From Bifidobacterium biavatii DSM 23969 (GTDB lineage Bacteria > Actinomycetota > Actinomycetes > Actinomycetales > Bifidobacteriaceae), in contig NZ_JGYN01000004.1 in NCBI RefSeq assembly GCF_000741165.1, positions 124,001 to 188,000 of the forward strand: 64,000 bases of DNA, read 5' to 3'. Positions 9,123 to 18,013 of this stretch are shown in pieces. A program made the translations under genes and the position numbers. The notes below the pieces were generated by a model, which saw nothing but the letters and a program-made list of their open reading frames with translations, was not told the DNA's origin and did no database searches. Numbering within the stretch: the first letter of the stretch is position 1; every line of letters begins with the position of its first letter.

Positions 9123-9228
9123 GTAGAAACGTCGCGCCCGCGCGCCGTCTTTTGTTGCCAGCATTTGCGAACGGTCGCATGATGCCGCGATCGTCACGCG
9201 ACAACCGTCATGCATGCCGCATGCCGCG

Positions 9229-10359
9229 TCACCGCACGTCGGCGACGCTCGCGCGCTCGGTCAGCGACGACGGGACGGTGATCAGGTCCGGCACCGGCTC
9301 TCCCGCGATGCGGCGCAACAGGATGCGCGCCGCGTACACGCCGAGTTTCGGCACGGACAGGTTGATGCTGGCGATCGCCGGATCGCAGATGCGCGCGACC
9401 ATGCCGTCGTCGAATCCGAGCAGCGAGTAGTCGTCCGGGCAGCGGATGCCGCGGGCGCGCATGGCGACCATGAATCCGACCGCCATGAGGTCGTTGTGAG
9501 CCACGACGGCGTCGGTAGGCGATGCGGCGCAGCGTTCCGCCGCAGCCGCTCCGCCGTCGAAGGTGGGCAGATTCGGCCAGATGCGGCGCACGGTCACGCC
9601 GCGCCGTTCGCATGCGGCTTTGAGCGTTTTCCAGCGCACGCCTGCGGACCATGAGGCGGCCGGTCCGTCCAGATACGTGACGCGGCGGTGTCCGTGGTCG
9701 GTCAGGCATTGCAGCGCTTGGTCGATGCCGGTGCGCACGTCCACGACCACGCTGGGCACGCCGCGCACCTCGCGGTTGACGACGACCAGCGGCCGCGTCT
9801 GCGCGCATTTGCGTATCGTCGCATCGGGCATGCGTGAGCCGGCCAGCACCATGCCGTCGACGTACGGGGCCAGACGGTCGAACGCCTCGCGTTCGGCACG
9901 CGCGTCCTCCTGCGATTCGGCGACCATGAGCGAAATGCCCTCGCCCTGCAGTTCGCGCTGCACGCCGCGCATGATGGTGGAGAAGAACTGATTGGCGATG
10001 TCCGGCACGATGATGCCGACAAGCCTGGTCGGTTTGCCCAAGGGACGACTTTCAACGCGGTCGTCGTGATAGCCGAGTCGTTCCGCCGCCTCGAAGATGC
10101 GTTTGGCAGTGGCCGTGCTGACACGGTCCGGCAGTGCAAACGCGCGCGATACGGTAGACGGGGACACTCCGGCGAGCGCGGCGACGTCGCGAATGGTGAC
10201 GCGCCGCGGAGTTCTCGGGATGCCGGCTGACAATGACGGCGACCCGGTTGGTGCCGGCGATGCGGACACAGCCGACGATGAAGGCAATGCGGACATGATT
10301 TCCGCTGCACCGGTACCATTATCATCGCCACCGCCGTGCCGTCCGATCCCGCCCGTCAT
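9229..10359 (-). CDS. LacI-family transcriptional regulator, probable regulator of the hexuronate locus
   Basis: The 376-residue protein has an approximately 45-residue Ser/Ala/Gly-rich leader, then the helix-turn-helix VTIRDVAALAGVSPSTVSRAF and hinge typical of LacI-family proteins. A periplasmic-binding-protein-like effector domain follows (VGIIVPDIANQFFSTIM, AVVAHNDLMAVGFM, YSLLGFDDG). The start at 10359 is supported by GGGAGG five bases upstream; a second in-frame ATG at 10296 would shorten the leader. It is divergent from a GH43 gene, and shared operator-like sites around the locus make it the obvious candidate regulator. The effector is unknown; a hexuronate or pathway intermediate is inferred. 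Confidence 0.85.
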   Translation of the reverse strand: MTGGIGRHGGGDDNGTGAAEIMSALPSSSAVSASPAPTGSPSLSAGIPRTPRRVTIRDVAALAGVSPSTVSRAFALPDRVSTATAKRIFEAAERLGYHDDRVESRPLGKPTRLVGIIVPDIANQFFSTIMRGVQRELQGEGISLMVAESQEDARAEREAFDRLAPYVDGMVLAGSRMPDATIRKCAQTRPLVVVNREVRGVPSVVVDVRTGIDQALQCLTDHGHRRVTYLDGPAASWSAGVRWKTLKAACERRGVTVRRIWPNLPTFDGGAAAAERCAASPTDAVVAHNDLMAVGFMVAMRARGIRCPDDYSLLGFDDGMVARICDPAIASINLSVPKLGVYAARILLRRIAGEPVPDLITVPSSLTERASVADVR

Positions 10360-10388
10360 ACCGCCTCCCGTCAGGTTTCATCATCATA

Positions 10389-10448
10389 GGTCTTCCGTTG
10401 TACCATCTGTCGCACGTATCGAGCCGAACCGTCATATGTAACGATATA
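10389..10448. promoter_or_regulatory. LacI-type operator candidates between lacI-family gene and GH43 gene
   Basis: GGTCTTCCGTTGTACC (10389-10404) resembles the 16-mers before the binding-protein gene. TGTAACGATATA (10437-10448) resembles, in reverse complement, the site at 3941. Both lie between the divergent regulator and GH43 genes, which would allow autoregulation. Confidence 0.45.
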
Positions 10449-10496
10449 ATAAACGTCGGTTCCATCTCACGATACCTCTACGCAAAGGAGCACGCC

Positions 10497-11525
10497 ATGA
10501 CCGACCCGACCACCGACTATCTGTTCGTCCATTTCACCGGATTCGAACAGTCCCCCGACGACGAACAGCTGTATTTCGCGCTCAGCCACGACGGCCGCGT
10601 CTGGCATGACCTGCGCGCTCACGGCGATCCTGTGCTGCGTTCGGAACAATTCGAACACGGCGTGCGCGACCCGTACATCATCCGCGAACCGAACGGCACA
10701 GGCTTCACGATTCTCGCCACCGATCTGAGCGTGTACCACCGCCACGGCTGGAACGGCACGATCAACCACGGCAGCACGCGGCTGGCCGTCTGGCATTCCG
10801 ACGATCTGGTCGACTGGGGCGAGCCGTGGTACCCGGACGTTGCCTCGCCGATTCCGGGAGCCGGCTGCGCGTGGGCACCGGAGGCGATCTGGGACGAGGA
10901 GCACGGCTGGTACGCGGTCTACTTCGCGGTCGGCGCGGACATGAGCACCACGAATCTGCAACCCGACGAGCCGAACGGTTCGATGAACATGTACATGACC
11001 ACCACGCGCGACTTCCGCGAGTTCACCAAGCCGGTCAAGTGGATCGACTACACGGGCGCCGCGCTCGACACGACGGTGATCGCCGCAAACGGTCGCTTCT
11101 ACCGCGCGTCCTCCACCGAAGGTGGCATTCCGCTCGAAACGTGCTCCGACCTGTACGCGCCGTCGATCGGCCACGATGCGACCGGCCGCGCCGACCGCTG
11201 GCAAAGCATCGCGACCGTGGACGGCCTGTTCCCCGACGGCGACTGGTTCGGCAAGCTCGAAGGCCCGGAACTGTTCCTGCGCAACCGCGCCGACTGGCGA
11301 CCGGACGCGAACGGCGAGCCGACGCCGACGTGGGGGCTTATGTGCGACCAGTTCCGCGAGTCCAAGGGCTACATCATGTTCTCCACGACCGATCTGGACG
11401 ATGCGACGGGCGCCGCGTGGCTGACCGAGAATATCGATTTCGGCACGCTCGTCAAGCGCCACGGCTCGATCCTGCCGATCACCGCGGCCGAGGCGGCGCG
11501 CCTGCGCGAGCGCGTGGCCCGCTGA
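10497..11525 (+). CDS. glycoside hydrolase family 43-like (arabinosidase/xylosidase type)
   Basis: The 342-residue protein has the five-bladed propeller pattern of GH43: VRDPYIIREPNGTGF near residue 57, GCAWAPEAIWDEEHGWYAVYFA near 120 and KLEGPELFLRN near 250, which supply the three acidic residues expected in the active site. There is no signal peptide, so it would act inside the cell. AAAGGAG six bases before ATG fixes the start. The family cleaves arabinose, xylose or galactose side chains; the exact specificity cannot be told. Its place beside GH28 and uxa genes suggests trimming of arabinan or galactan side chains from imported pectin fragments. Confidence 0.8.
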   Translation: MTDPTTDYLFVHFTGFEQSPDDEQLYFALSHDGRVWHDLRAHGDPVLRSEQFEHGVRDPYIIREPNGTGFTILATDLSVYHRHGWNGTINHGSTRLAVWHSDDLVDWGEPWYPDVASPIPGAGCAWAPEAIWDEEHGWYAVYFAVGADMSTTNLQPDEPNGSMNMYMTTTRDFREFTKPVKWIDYTGAALDTTVIAANGRFYRASSTEGGIPLETCSDLYAPSIGHDATGRADRWQSIATVDGLFPDGDWFGKLEGPELFLRNRADWRPDANGEPTPTWGLMCDQFRESKGYIMFSTTDLDDATGAAWLTENIDFGTLVKRHGSILPITAAEAARLRERVAR

Positions 11526-11745
11526 CGGTGCGGCGGTCCATTCATCGACGGAGGCCGGGAATCATGCGACTGCGCGCCGATTGCACGATTCCCGGCCAAT
11601 GACTGGGCCGATCACCGATTTCAGCGGAAGTTTCGGCAAACCGTGGCAACAGTTTGCCCTCGGTTCATTCAATGCTGATAACGTAACCACGCATGAAACA
11701 ACGGGCTTCACCGGCCCGGACACGCTGAACGCAAAAGAGGCATAC

Positions 11746-13278
11746 ATGGCTGATGCAATGCTGCAGTACACAGCGACGCACGATTCGCTGACGGTCTGGT
11801 GGGACCGGCCGGACGACGCCGGCGCCAAGCGACACTACCGCGTGATGGTCAACGGCGAGATGGAACGCGAAACGACCGTGACACACTGCACGATCCGCGG
11901 CCTGCAGCCGTCGCAGACGTACCGCGTCGCCGTGCGGCTCGACGCCGACGGTTCCGGCCGCTTCCACGGTCTGGCGAGCGTCGAGGCGCGCACGACCGCC
12001 GTCAAACGCGTGATCGACGTCACCCAGCCCCCGTACTACGCGGTCGGCGACGGGCGCAAGCTCAACACGGCGGCCATCCAGCAGGCGCTGGACAACTGCG
12101 ACGCCGACTCCGTCGTGGTGATTCCGGCCGGCACGTTCCTGACCGGCGCACTGCGCATGCACTCGCACACCGATCTCGTCGTTTCCAAGGACGCGACGCT
12201 GCAGGGCACCACGGATCCGGCCGACTACGAGCCGTACATCCGCAGCTGGTTCGAGGGCATCGAAATGAACTGCCTGTCGAGCCTGATCAACATCGGCGAA
12301 CTCGACCACGACGGCCCGGCCAACGTCACCGACGTGACGATCCGCGGCGAGGGCGCAATCCTGAGCGGCGGCCGCGAACTCATGCGCAACGTGATCGACC
12401 GGGAGAAGCAACGCATCCGCGACGGGCGGTCGACGGCACCGGCCGCGGTGGGCCGCCCGGACGGCGACGACACGGTGCCGGGACGCGTACGGCCGCGGCT
12501 GATCAACATGAGCAATGCGAGCCGGGTCACGATCGCGGGACTCACGCTCGGTCAGTCGGCCAGCTGGAACGTGCACATGATCTACAGCGACCACATCGTC
12601 ACGTACGGCTGCACGTTCCGTTCGAAGGGCGTGTTCAACGGCGACGGCTGGGATCCCGACTCGTGCGAGGACTGCACGATCTTCGACTGCGCGTTCGAGA
12701 CGGGCGACGACGCGATCGCGATCAAATCCGGCAAGAATCCGGAAGGCAACGTCATCAACCGGCCGTGCCGGAACATCCGCATCTTCGACTGCCGTGCCAC
12801 GTTCGGCTTCGGCATCACGCTCGGTTCAGAAATGTCGGGCGGCATCGCGAACGTGCGCATCTGGGACTGCGACATGTCGAGCACGTCGTTCGGCCTAGAA
12901 ATCAAGGCGACGCGCAAGCGCGGCGGCTACGTGCGCGACGTGCGCGCATACGACAGCACGTTCTCGCACATCCAGCTGCACGGCGTGCCGTACAACGATG
13001 ACGGCGAGGATTCGGGCCACGTGCCGGAGTTCGAGGACATGCTGTTCGACAACGTGCGCATCGAGGACCGCTTCCCGGCAGCCAGCGACGCGCGCGGCAA
13101 GGGGCGAGACATCGAGGTGTGTGGATTCGACGCGGAGCATCCGGCGCATGACATCACGTTCCGCAATCTCACGATCGCGTCGACGCAGCCGGGCGACATC
13201 GACCCGAACGCCAACGGCATGGGCAACATCCGTCTGCAGTTTGCGCGCGACATCAGCTTCACCGGAGACTGCGCGTAA
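11746..13278 (+). CDS. intracellular fibronectin III-GH28 polygalacturonase-like protein
   Basis: The 510-residue protein starts with a fibronectin type III-like domain (about residues 5-90, with LTVWWDRPDDAGAKRHYRV and LQPSQTYRVAVRL). A right-handed beta-helix of GH28 follows. Visible acid motifs are NGDGWDPDS (about residue 299), GDDAIAIKSG (about 320) and, near the end of the active cleft, GSEMSGG and LEIKATRKRGG. The usual GHG histidine motif before GSEMSGG reads GFG here. There is no signal peptide, so it probably releases galacturonate from imported oligogalacturonides for UxaC. AAAAGAGG upstream of the ATG fixes the start; longer in-frame starts lack a site. Confidence 0.8.
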   Translation: MADAMLQYTATHDSLTVWWDRPDDAGAKRHYRVMVNGEMERETTVTHCTIRGLQPSQTYRVAVRLDADGSGRFHGLASVEARTTAVKRVIDVTQPPYYAVGDGRKLNTAAIQQALDNCDADSVVVIPAGTFLTGALRMHSHTDLVVSKDATLQGTTDPADYEPYIRSWFEGIEMNCLSSLINIGELDHDGPANVTDVTIRGEGAILSGGRELMRNVIDREKQRIRDGRSTAPAAVGRPDGDDTVPGRVRPRLINMSNASRVTIAGLTLGQSASWNVHMIYSDHIVTYGCTFRSKGVFNGDGWDPDSCEDCTIFDCAFETGDDAIAIKSGKNPEGNVINRPCRNIRIFDCRATFGFGITLGSEMSGGIANVRIWDCDMSSTSFGLEIKATRKRGGYVRDVRAYDSTFSHIQLHGVPYNDDGEDSGHVPEFEDMLFDNVRIEDRFPAASDARGKGRDIEVCGFDAEHPAHDITFRNLTIASTQPGDIDPNANGMGNIRLQFARDISFTGDCA

Positions 13279-13393
13279 GTCCGTCGACGCGTAGATCCGT
13301 CGACGCGTCGGTTCGTCCGGGGAAGGCGGGCAGATCGCGGATGATTCGCGCCAGTCCGTGCAGATCGTATCCGCGCAGACGACGCGCACTATA

Positions 13394-13435
13394 AAGGGCG
13401 GACGCCGGTCCCCGTAAGGATCGACGCCCGCCCTT
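13394..13435. terminator. hairpin between convergent GH28 and gluD
   Basis: AAGGGCGGACG pairs with CGCCCGCCCTT across a 20-base loop (one G-T pair). No strong T-run follows on either strand, so the terminator role is tentative. The rest of 13279-13494 shows only a short repeated TCGACGCGT motif. Confidence 0.45.
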
Positions 13436-13494
13436 GCTTGCTGTCATCGGATCGAATCGCTCAGTCGGCCATCCGATCGGGTCTATCGGATCGG

Positions 13495-14781
13495 TCAGAT
13501 CTTCGGCCGGTGCGGCCCGATGCCCGGATGGCTCTGGTGGCCTTCCGGATTGGTGTGGCCCTTGCCGACATCATTGCCGTGGTTGAACACGGCCTCGTTC
13601 TTCGGCATCGCGTCGGGCTTGCCCGCCTTGTCCTCGCCCTTGCCGGAGCCGGACTTGGACTTGTCGATCGAACCGACCTTGCCCGGCTTCTTCGATTTGC
13701 CCTTGCCGCCGAGCGCGGGGAATTCGCCGGTGGCCGGGTCGACCTGCGACTCGGGGTGCGTCTCGTCGTAACCCTGTTCGTAGCGCGTCTTGCGCCAGTT
13801 GCGGATGGACGCGTTCGTGCCGCGATGGTGCACGTGGTACTGGCGCGGCGTGCCGCCGAGCGGCAGTTCCTTGACTTCCTTCGCGACGGCGATCTGGTTC
13901 ACGTTCGACGGGTCCATGATCGCGATCGGCGCGACCGGCTCGGGTTCGGCCGGCGCGGCCGTGCGCTGCTGCATGCGCGCCGGCAGCCATTCGGCCAGAC
14001 GCGACAGCAGCCAGCAGGCGATGAAGTAGATCACCGCGGCCATGACGAGCGTCTGCAGGATGTTGAAGTACATCGAGCCGAGTCGACGCGATTCCTGCAA
14101 CAGGTCGGTGTACATGATGATCGAACCGAGCGCCGTGTCCTTCAACACGACGACCAGCTGCGTGACGGCGGCCGGTAGCATCGCGTACACGGCTTGCGGC
14201 ACCTCGATCTGCATGAGCGACTGCGTTTCGGTCAGGCCCAGCGCCAGCGACGCCTCGCGCTGGCCGTTCGGCAGGTTGCCGACACCGGAACGCACCAGCT
14301 CGGCCACAACCGAACCGTTGTACAGCACAAGCGCGAGCACGACGGCCCAGTACGAGGGGCTGTCCATGCCGGCGAACGCGAACAGTCGCCAGAAGAAGAT
14401 CATGAGCAGCAGCACCGGCACGGCGCGGCAGAATTCGACGATCACGGCGGCGATCGCGCGCAACACCGGGTTCGGCAGCAGTCGGCCCACGCCGAAGACG
14501 AGGCCGAACGCGACGGCGCCGACCACGGCCACCACGGTGGCCTTGACGGTCATCCACAGACCGGGCAGGTAGAAATCGGTCCACGCCTCGCGTTCGACCG
14601 CGGGCTTCCACAGCTCCCAGCTCAGCTGGTTCTCGCCGTCCGGCGGATTGTGCAGGCGCATGAGGATGAGCACGATCACGATCGCGAACAGGATGCCCGC
14701 CACCCAGTTGGCGATGCGGATGGTGCGGCGGCCCTTGGGACCGGGCGCGTCGAAGAGCACGGAATTCGAAGTATCAGCCAT
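13495..14781 (-). CDS. gluD: glutamate ABC transporter permease GluD-like
   Basis: A 428-residue polar amino acid permease of the HisM/GlnP type. One N-terminal helix (about residues 24-43) is followed by five more, with the family loop motif EFCRAVPVLLLM and EASLALGLTETQSLMQIEVPQA. The last 150 or so residues are a hydrophilic Pro/Gly/Lys-rich tail (GKSKKPGKVGSIDKSKSGSG) that the family does not need and that probably lies in the cytoplasm. It is the last gene of a gluA-B-C-D operon; its start lies seven bases past the gluC stop. Glutamate or glutamine is the expected substrate. Confidence 0.85.
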   Translation of the reverse strand: MADTSNSVLFDAPGPKGRRTIRIANWVAGILFAIVIVLILMRLHNPPDGENQLSWELWKPAVEREAWTDFYLPGLWMTVKATVVAVVGAVAFGLVFGVGRLLPNPVLRAIAAVIVEFCRAVPVLLLMIFFWRLFAFAGMDSPSYWAVVLALVLYNGSVVAELVRSGVGNLPNGQREASLALGLTETQSLMQIEVPQAVYAMLPAAVTQLVVVLKDTALGSIIMYTDLLQESRRLGSMYFNILQTLVMAAVIYFIACWLLSRLAEWLPARMQQRTAAPAEPEPVAPIAIMDPSNVNQIAVAKEVKELPLGGTPRQYHVHHRGTNASIRNWRKTRYEQGYDETHPESQVDPATGEFPALGGKGKSKKPGKVGSIDKSKSGSGKGEDKAGKPDAMPKNEAVFNHGNDVGKGHTNPEGHQSHPGIGPHRPKI

Positions 14782-14787
14782 GGCGGG

Positions 14788-15465
14788 TCACCTCCTGACC
14801 GCGAGCTTGTTGGACAGGTACGTGGTGAGCATGCCGATCGGGATGATCAGGATCACGTAGCCGAACGCAAAGATCAGGAAGATCTGCACGATCACGTCCG
14901 GGCGGAATTCGATCATTTCGCTCATGAGCGACGACGTTTCGGTCGACACGGACGCGGCCGCGGCGACGGTCGAGTTCTTGAGCAGCGCGATCAGCGTGTT
15001 GCCGAGCGGCGCGACGGAGCCGCGGAACGCCTGCGGCAGGATGATCTGCGTCGCGGCCTGCATGAAGTTCAGTCCCAGCGCGCGTGCGGCTTCGGCCTGG
15101 CCGATCGGCACGGTGTTGATGCCAGAACGCAGAGATTCGCACACGAACGCGGCCGTGTACAGCGACAGGCCGGTCACAGCGAGCCAGAAGAAGTTCGTGG
15201 CGAACGTGTCGGAGAAGCTGAGCTTCAACTGCGCGTATGCACCGAGCACCATGAACACCATGATGATCGTCAGCGGCAGGTTCTTGAACAGTTCGACGTA
15301 CGCGCCGGCCACGGCGCGCAGCGACGAGATCGGCGAGATGCGCATCATGACGAGGATCACGCCGAGCACGGTGGAGAACAGGGCGCTCCACAGGGTCAGT
15401 TCGATGTTGACGAGGAACGCGCCGAGCACGTCGTAGGTTTGGAGCAGTTGCATGAATCCGTTCAT
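14788..15465 (-). CDS. gluC: glutamate ABC transporter permease GluC-like
   Basis: A 225-residue permease of the polar amino acid family, with the loop motif VELFKNLPLTIIM and EAARALGLNFMQAATQIILPQAFRG. Five or so membrane helices fill the length. It pairs with the adjacent larger permease to form the channel. It starts two bases after gluB ends, which indicates tight translational linkage in one operon. Confidence 0.88.
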   Translation of the reverse strand: MNGFMQLLQTYDVLGAFLVNIELTLWSALFSTVLGVILVMMRISPISSLRAVAGAYVELFKNLPLTIIMVFMVLGAYAQLKLSFSDTFATNFFWLAVTGLSLYTAAFVCESLRSGINTVPIGQAEAARALGLNFMQAATQIILPQAFRGSVAPLGNTLIALLKNSTVAAAASVSTETSSLMSEMIEFRPDVIVQIFLIFAFGYVILIIPIGMLTTYLSNKLAVRR

Positions 15466-15466
15466 G

Positions 15467-16303
15467 TCATGCCTCCCCTTCGGTCGGTTCCGGCGGGTTG
15501 TACTTCGCGTTCGGCTGGTACGAGGTGCCCTTGGTGTTGTCCTCGATGGCGCGCTGCCATGCGCCGTCTTGGATCATGTCCTCGATGGCGGCGTTGATGC
15601 GCGCGGCGAGGCGCACGTCGCCCTTCTTGATGCCCACGCCGTAGTATTCCTGCGTGAACGGCTTGCCGACGACGCGCAGCTTGCCGCGCGAGGCGGAGGC
15701 GAGGCCGGCGAGGATGATGTCGTCGGTGGTGACCGCGTCGACGATGCCGGAGAACAGCGCGGTCGCGCATTCGGCGTATCCGGGCTGCTCCATGAGCTGC
15801 ACTTCGGACGCGAACTTCTCCTTCACGGTCTTCGCGGAGGTGGAGCCGGTCACGGAGCACAGGCGCTTGCCGTCGAGGTCCTCGGGGCCGTTGATCGAGT
15901 GGTCGTCGTCGCGCACGAGCAGGTCCTGGCCGGCCACGAAGTACGGTCCGGCGAAGGAGACGGCCTTTTTACGCTCGTCGGTGATGGAATAGGTGGCGAG
16001 GATCATGTCCACATCGCCGTTCTGGATCATGGCCTCGCGCTGTTTGGACGGGGCTTCCTTCCAGATGATCTCGTCCTCGGAGTAGCCGAGCTCCTTGGCG
16101 ATGTACTTGGCCACGTCCACGTCGAAGCCGACGTACGTGCCGGACTTCTTGAAGCCGAGGCCCGGTTGGTCGAATTTGATGCCGATGCGGATCTTGCCTG
16201 CCTCGTCCTCACCGCATCCGGCGAGCGAGAACGCGCAGGCAAGCGCGGCCACGGCGGCCACGACGCGCGTGGCGGCGCGTTTGATGCTTGGTCTGAATGT
16301 CAT
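15467..16303 (-). CDS. gluB: glutamate-binding lipoprotein GluB-like
   Basis: The 278-residue protein has a signal peptide ending in LAGCGED (lipobox cysteine near residue 29) and a family 3 extracellular binding fold: GIKFDQPGLGFKKSGTYVGFDVDVAKYIAKE, EAPSKQREAMIQNGDVDMI and SITDERKKAVSFAGPYF. It captures glutamate or a related amino acid outside the cell and delivers it to GluC-GluD. It lies second in the operon, 72 bp after gluA. Confidence 0.88.
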   Translation of the reverse strand: MTFRPSIKRAATRVVAAVAALACAFSLAGCGEDEAGKIRIGIKFDQPGLGFKKSGTYVGFDVDVAKYIAKELGYSEDEIIWKEAPSKQREAMIQNGDVDMILATYSITDERKKAVSFAGPYFVAGQDLLVRDDDHSINGPEDLDGKRLCSVTGSTSAKTVKEKFASEVQLMEQPGYAECATALFSGIVDAVTTDDIILAGLASASRGKLRVVGKPFTQEYYGVGIKKGDVRLAARINAAIEDMIQDGAWQRAIEDNTKGTSYQPNAKYNPPEPTEGEA

Positions 16304-16375
16304 AATGCTTCCCTCAGTTGCTTCCTCAGGTGTTCCGCTGTCGCTGTGCGATCGTGCGATCTTGCGATCGGGCGG

Positions 16376-17173
16376 TCAGTGGGTGAGGATCTTCGACAGG
16401 AAGTCCTTGGCACGGTCGGTCTGCGGATGCTCGAAGAACTCGTCGGGCGTGTTCTGCTCGAGGATCTGGCCGTCGGCCATGAACACGATGCGATCCGCGG
16501 CCTTGCGCGCGAAGCCCATCTCGTGCGTCACACAGATCATGGTCATGCCCTCGTGGGCGAGTTCGACCATGACGTCGAGCACTTCGTTGACCATTTCCGG
16601 GTCGAGCGCGGAGGTCGGCTCGTCGAAGAGCATGACCTTCGGCTTCATGGCGAGGGCGCGGGCGATGGCGACGCGCTGCTGCTGGCCGCCGGAGAGCTGG
16701 GACGGCATCTTATTCGCCTGCGTGGCGACGCCGACGCGGTCGAGCAGGTCCATGGCGAGGCGCTCGGCCTCCTTCTTGTCCATGTGGCGGACCTTGACGG
16801 GCGCGAGCGTGACGTTGTCGAGAATGGTCTTGTTGGCGAACAGGTTGAACGACTGGAACACCATGCCGACTTCGGCGCGCAGGCTGGCGAGCTCCTTGCC
16901 CTCTTGGGGCAGGGGCTTGCCGTCGATGCGGATGTCGCCGGAGTCGATGGTTTCGAGGCGGTTGATGGTGCGGCACATCGTGGACTTGCCGGAGCCGGAC
17001 GGGCCGACGACGACGAGCACCTCGCCCTTGTTGACGGTCAGGTTGATGTCTTTGAGGACGTGCAGGTCGCCGAAATGCTTTTCGACGTGGGTCAGCTCGA
17101 CGAGCGGACGGCCGGGTTCGTCTCCCGGGACAAGCGGCATAGTGGGCCGCACTTCTTCTTTCTTATCGGACAT
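16376..17173 (-). CDS. gluA: glutamate ABC transporter ATPase GluA-like
   Basis: A 265-residue ATPase with Walker [11 protein letters not shown]-loop MVFQSFNLF, signature LSGGQQQR, Walker [13 protein letters not shown] and the switch histidine in CVTHEM. It is closest to the glutamine/glutamate (GlnQ) ATPases. It is the first gene of the operon. A TTGAGT-17 bp-TATACT promoter ends only seven bases before the ATG, so the message is probably leaderless, and no ribosome site is visible. A perfect palindrome lies further upstream. Confidence 0.9.
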   Translation of the reverse strand: MSDKKEEVRPTMPLVPGDEPGRPLVELTHVEKHFGDLHVLKDINLTVNKGEVLVVVGPSGSGKSTMCRTINRLETIDSGDIRIDGKPLPQEGKELASLRAEVGMVFQSFNLFANKTILDNVTLAPVKVRHMDKKEAERLAMDLLDRVGVATQANKMPSQLSGGQQQRVAIARALAMKPKVMLFDEPTSALDPEMVNEVLDVMVELAHEGMTMICVTHEMGFARKAADRIVFMADGQILEQNTPDEFFEHPQTDRAKDFLSKILTH

Positions 17174-17180
17174 AGCGGGC

Positions 17181-17209
17181 AGTATATCGACAGCATGTTA
17201 CCGACTCAA
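17181..17209 (-). promoter_or_regulatory. promoter of gluABCD, apparently leaderless
   Basis: On the minus strand TTGAGT (17204-17209) and TATACT (17181-17186) are 17 bp apart. The -10 box ends seven bases before the gluA ATG, which places the transcription start at or next to the start codon. Confidence 0.7.
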
Positions 17210-17234
17210 CCCCCATCGTTCACCCCGCGGACAA

Positions 17235-17246
17235 GTGAACGTTCAC
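17235..17246. promoter_or_regulatory. perfect palindrome upstream of the gluA promoter
   Basis: GTGAACGTTCAC is a perfect 12-bp palindrome about 26 bp upstream of the -35 box. Its centre CG suits a LacI-type protein and its position suits an activator. The regulator is unknown. Confidence 0.45.
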
Positions 17247-17303
17247 ATGGGACCGTTCGCGACAAAAGGCATTATGACGCCGGTTCCGACCGATTTTGCC
17301 CGG

Positions 17304-17855
17304 TCAGCCGCGCGGGTGCCCGAGTCCGGCCACGAACGTGACGCCGGGGATGTCGTCGAAGATCGACCCGTCGACCACGAGCTTCGACGGGCGGATGCCG
17401 CTGCCGAGGTACAACTTCGGGATCGACAGGATGTGCTGGTCGACGAGCAGCGGCCAGCTTTCGGGCAGTCCGATCGGCGACATTCCGCCGGATTCCATGC
17501 CGGTGGCCTCCACCGCGTCGGCGATGGGCGCGAAGCTGACCTTGCTCACTTCCAGCGTGCGCTTGACGACGCCGTTGAGGTCGGCGCGCGTGTCCGCGGT
17601 GACGAACGCCGCGGCGAACTGCGGCGGCGCCTTGCGCGTCTTGTGCGTGTGCACGACGACCACGTTGCCGGTTTGTTCAAATGGGATTCCATATTTCGGA
17701 CACCACAGGTCGGTGTCCGACTCCTCGTCAGAGTTGATCGTCACGCCCAGAATCTTGCTTTCGGGCGTACCGTGTTCGACCAGCCCCTTCAGCGCGTCGA
17801 ACACGGGCGCCGCCAGCAGATCCCCATCATGCCAGTCGAGCAGTTCCAGTGTCAT
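17304..17855 (-). CDS. YbaK/EbsC-family protein, probable aminoacyl-tRNA deacylase
   Basis: A 183-residue YbaK-like domain protein. Recognisable parts are FVTADTRADLNGVVKRTL, VSFAPIADAVEATGMESGGMSPIGLP and YLGSGIRPSKLVVDG, the substrate pocket of this family that hydrolyses mischarged tRNAs such as Cys-tRNA-Pro. The start MTLELLDW has GGAGGA upstream. It stands alone between divergent gluA and the MATE gene. Its exact tRNA substrate cannot be told. Confidence 0.8.
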   Translation of the reverse strand: MTLELLDWHDGDLLAAPVFDALKGLVEHGTPESKILGVTINSDEESDTDLWCPKYGIPFEQTGNVVVVHTHKTRKAPPQFAAAFVTADTRADLNGVVKRTLEVSKVSFAPIADAVEATGMESGGMSPIGLPESWPLLVDQHILSIPKLYLGSGIRPSKLVVDGSIFDDIPGVTFVAGLGHPRG

Positions 17856-18013
17856 CGAAGTCCTCCACGCAAACTTGTTACGGGACAGCTTACCGGCGCG
17901 GTTCCGCACGCAACGCCGCGCGACTATAGGCGTTGCTTATGACCGTCTATCAGGCGCCGGCCGATCGCGGCAGCCGCACGGCGACGCGAGGACAACCGCG
18001 CACCGACCGCACG

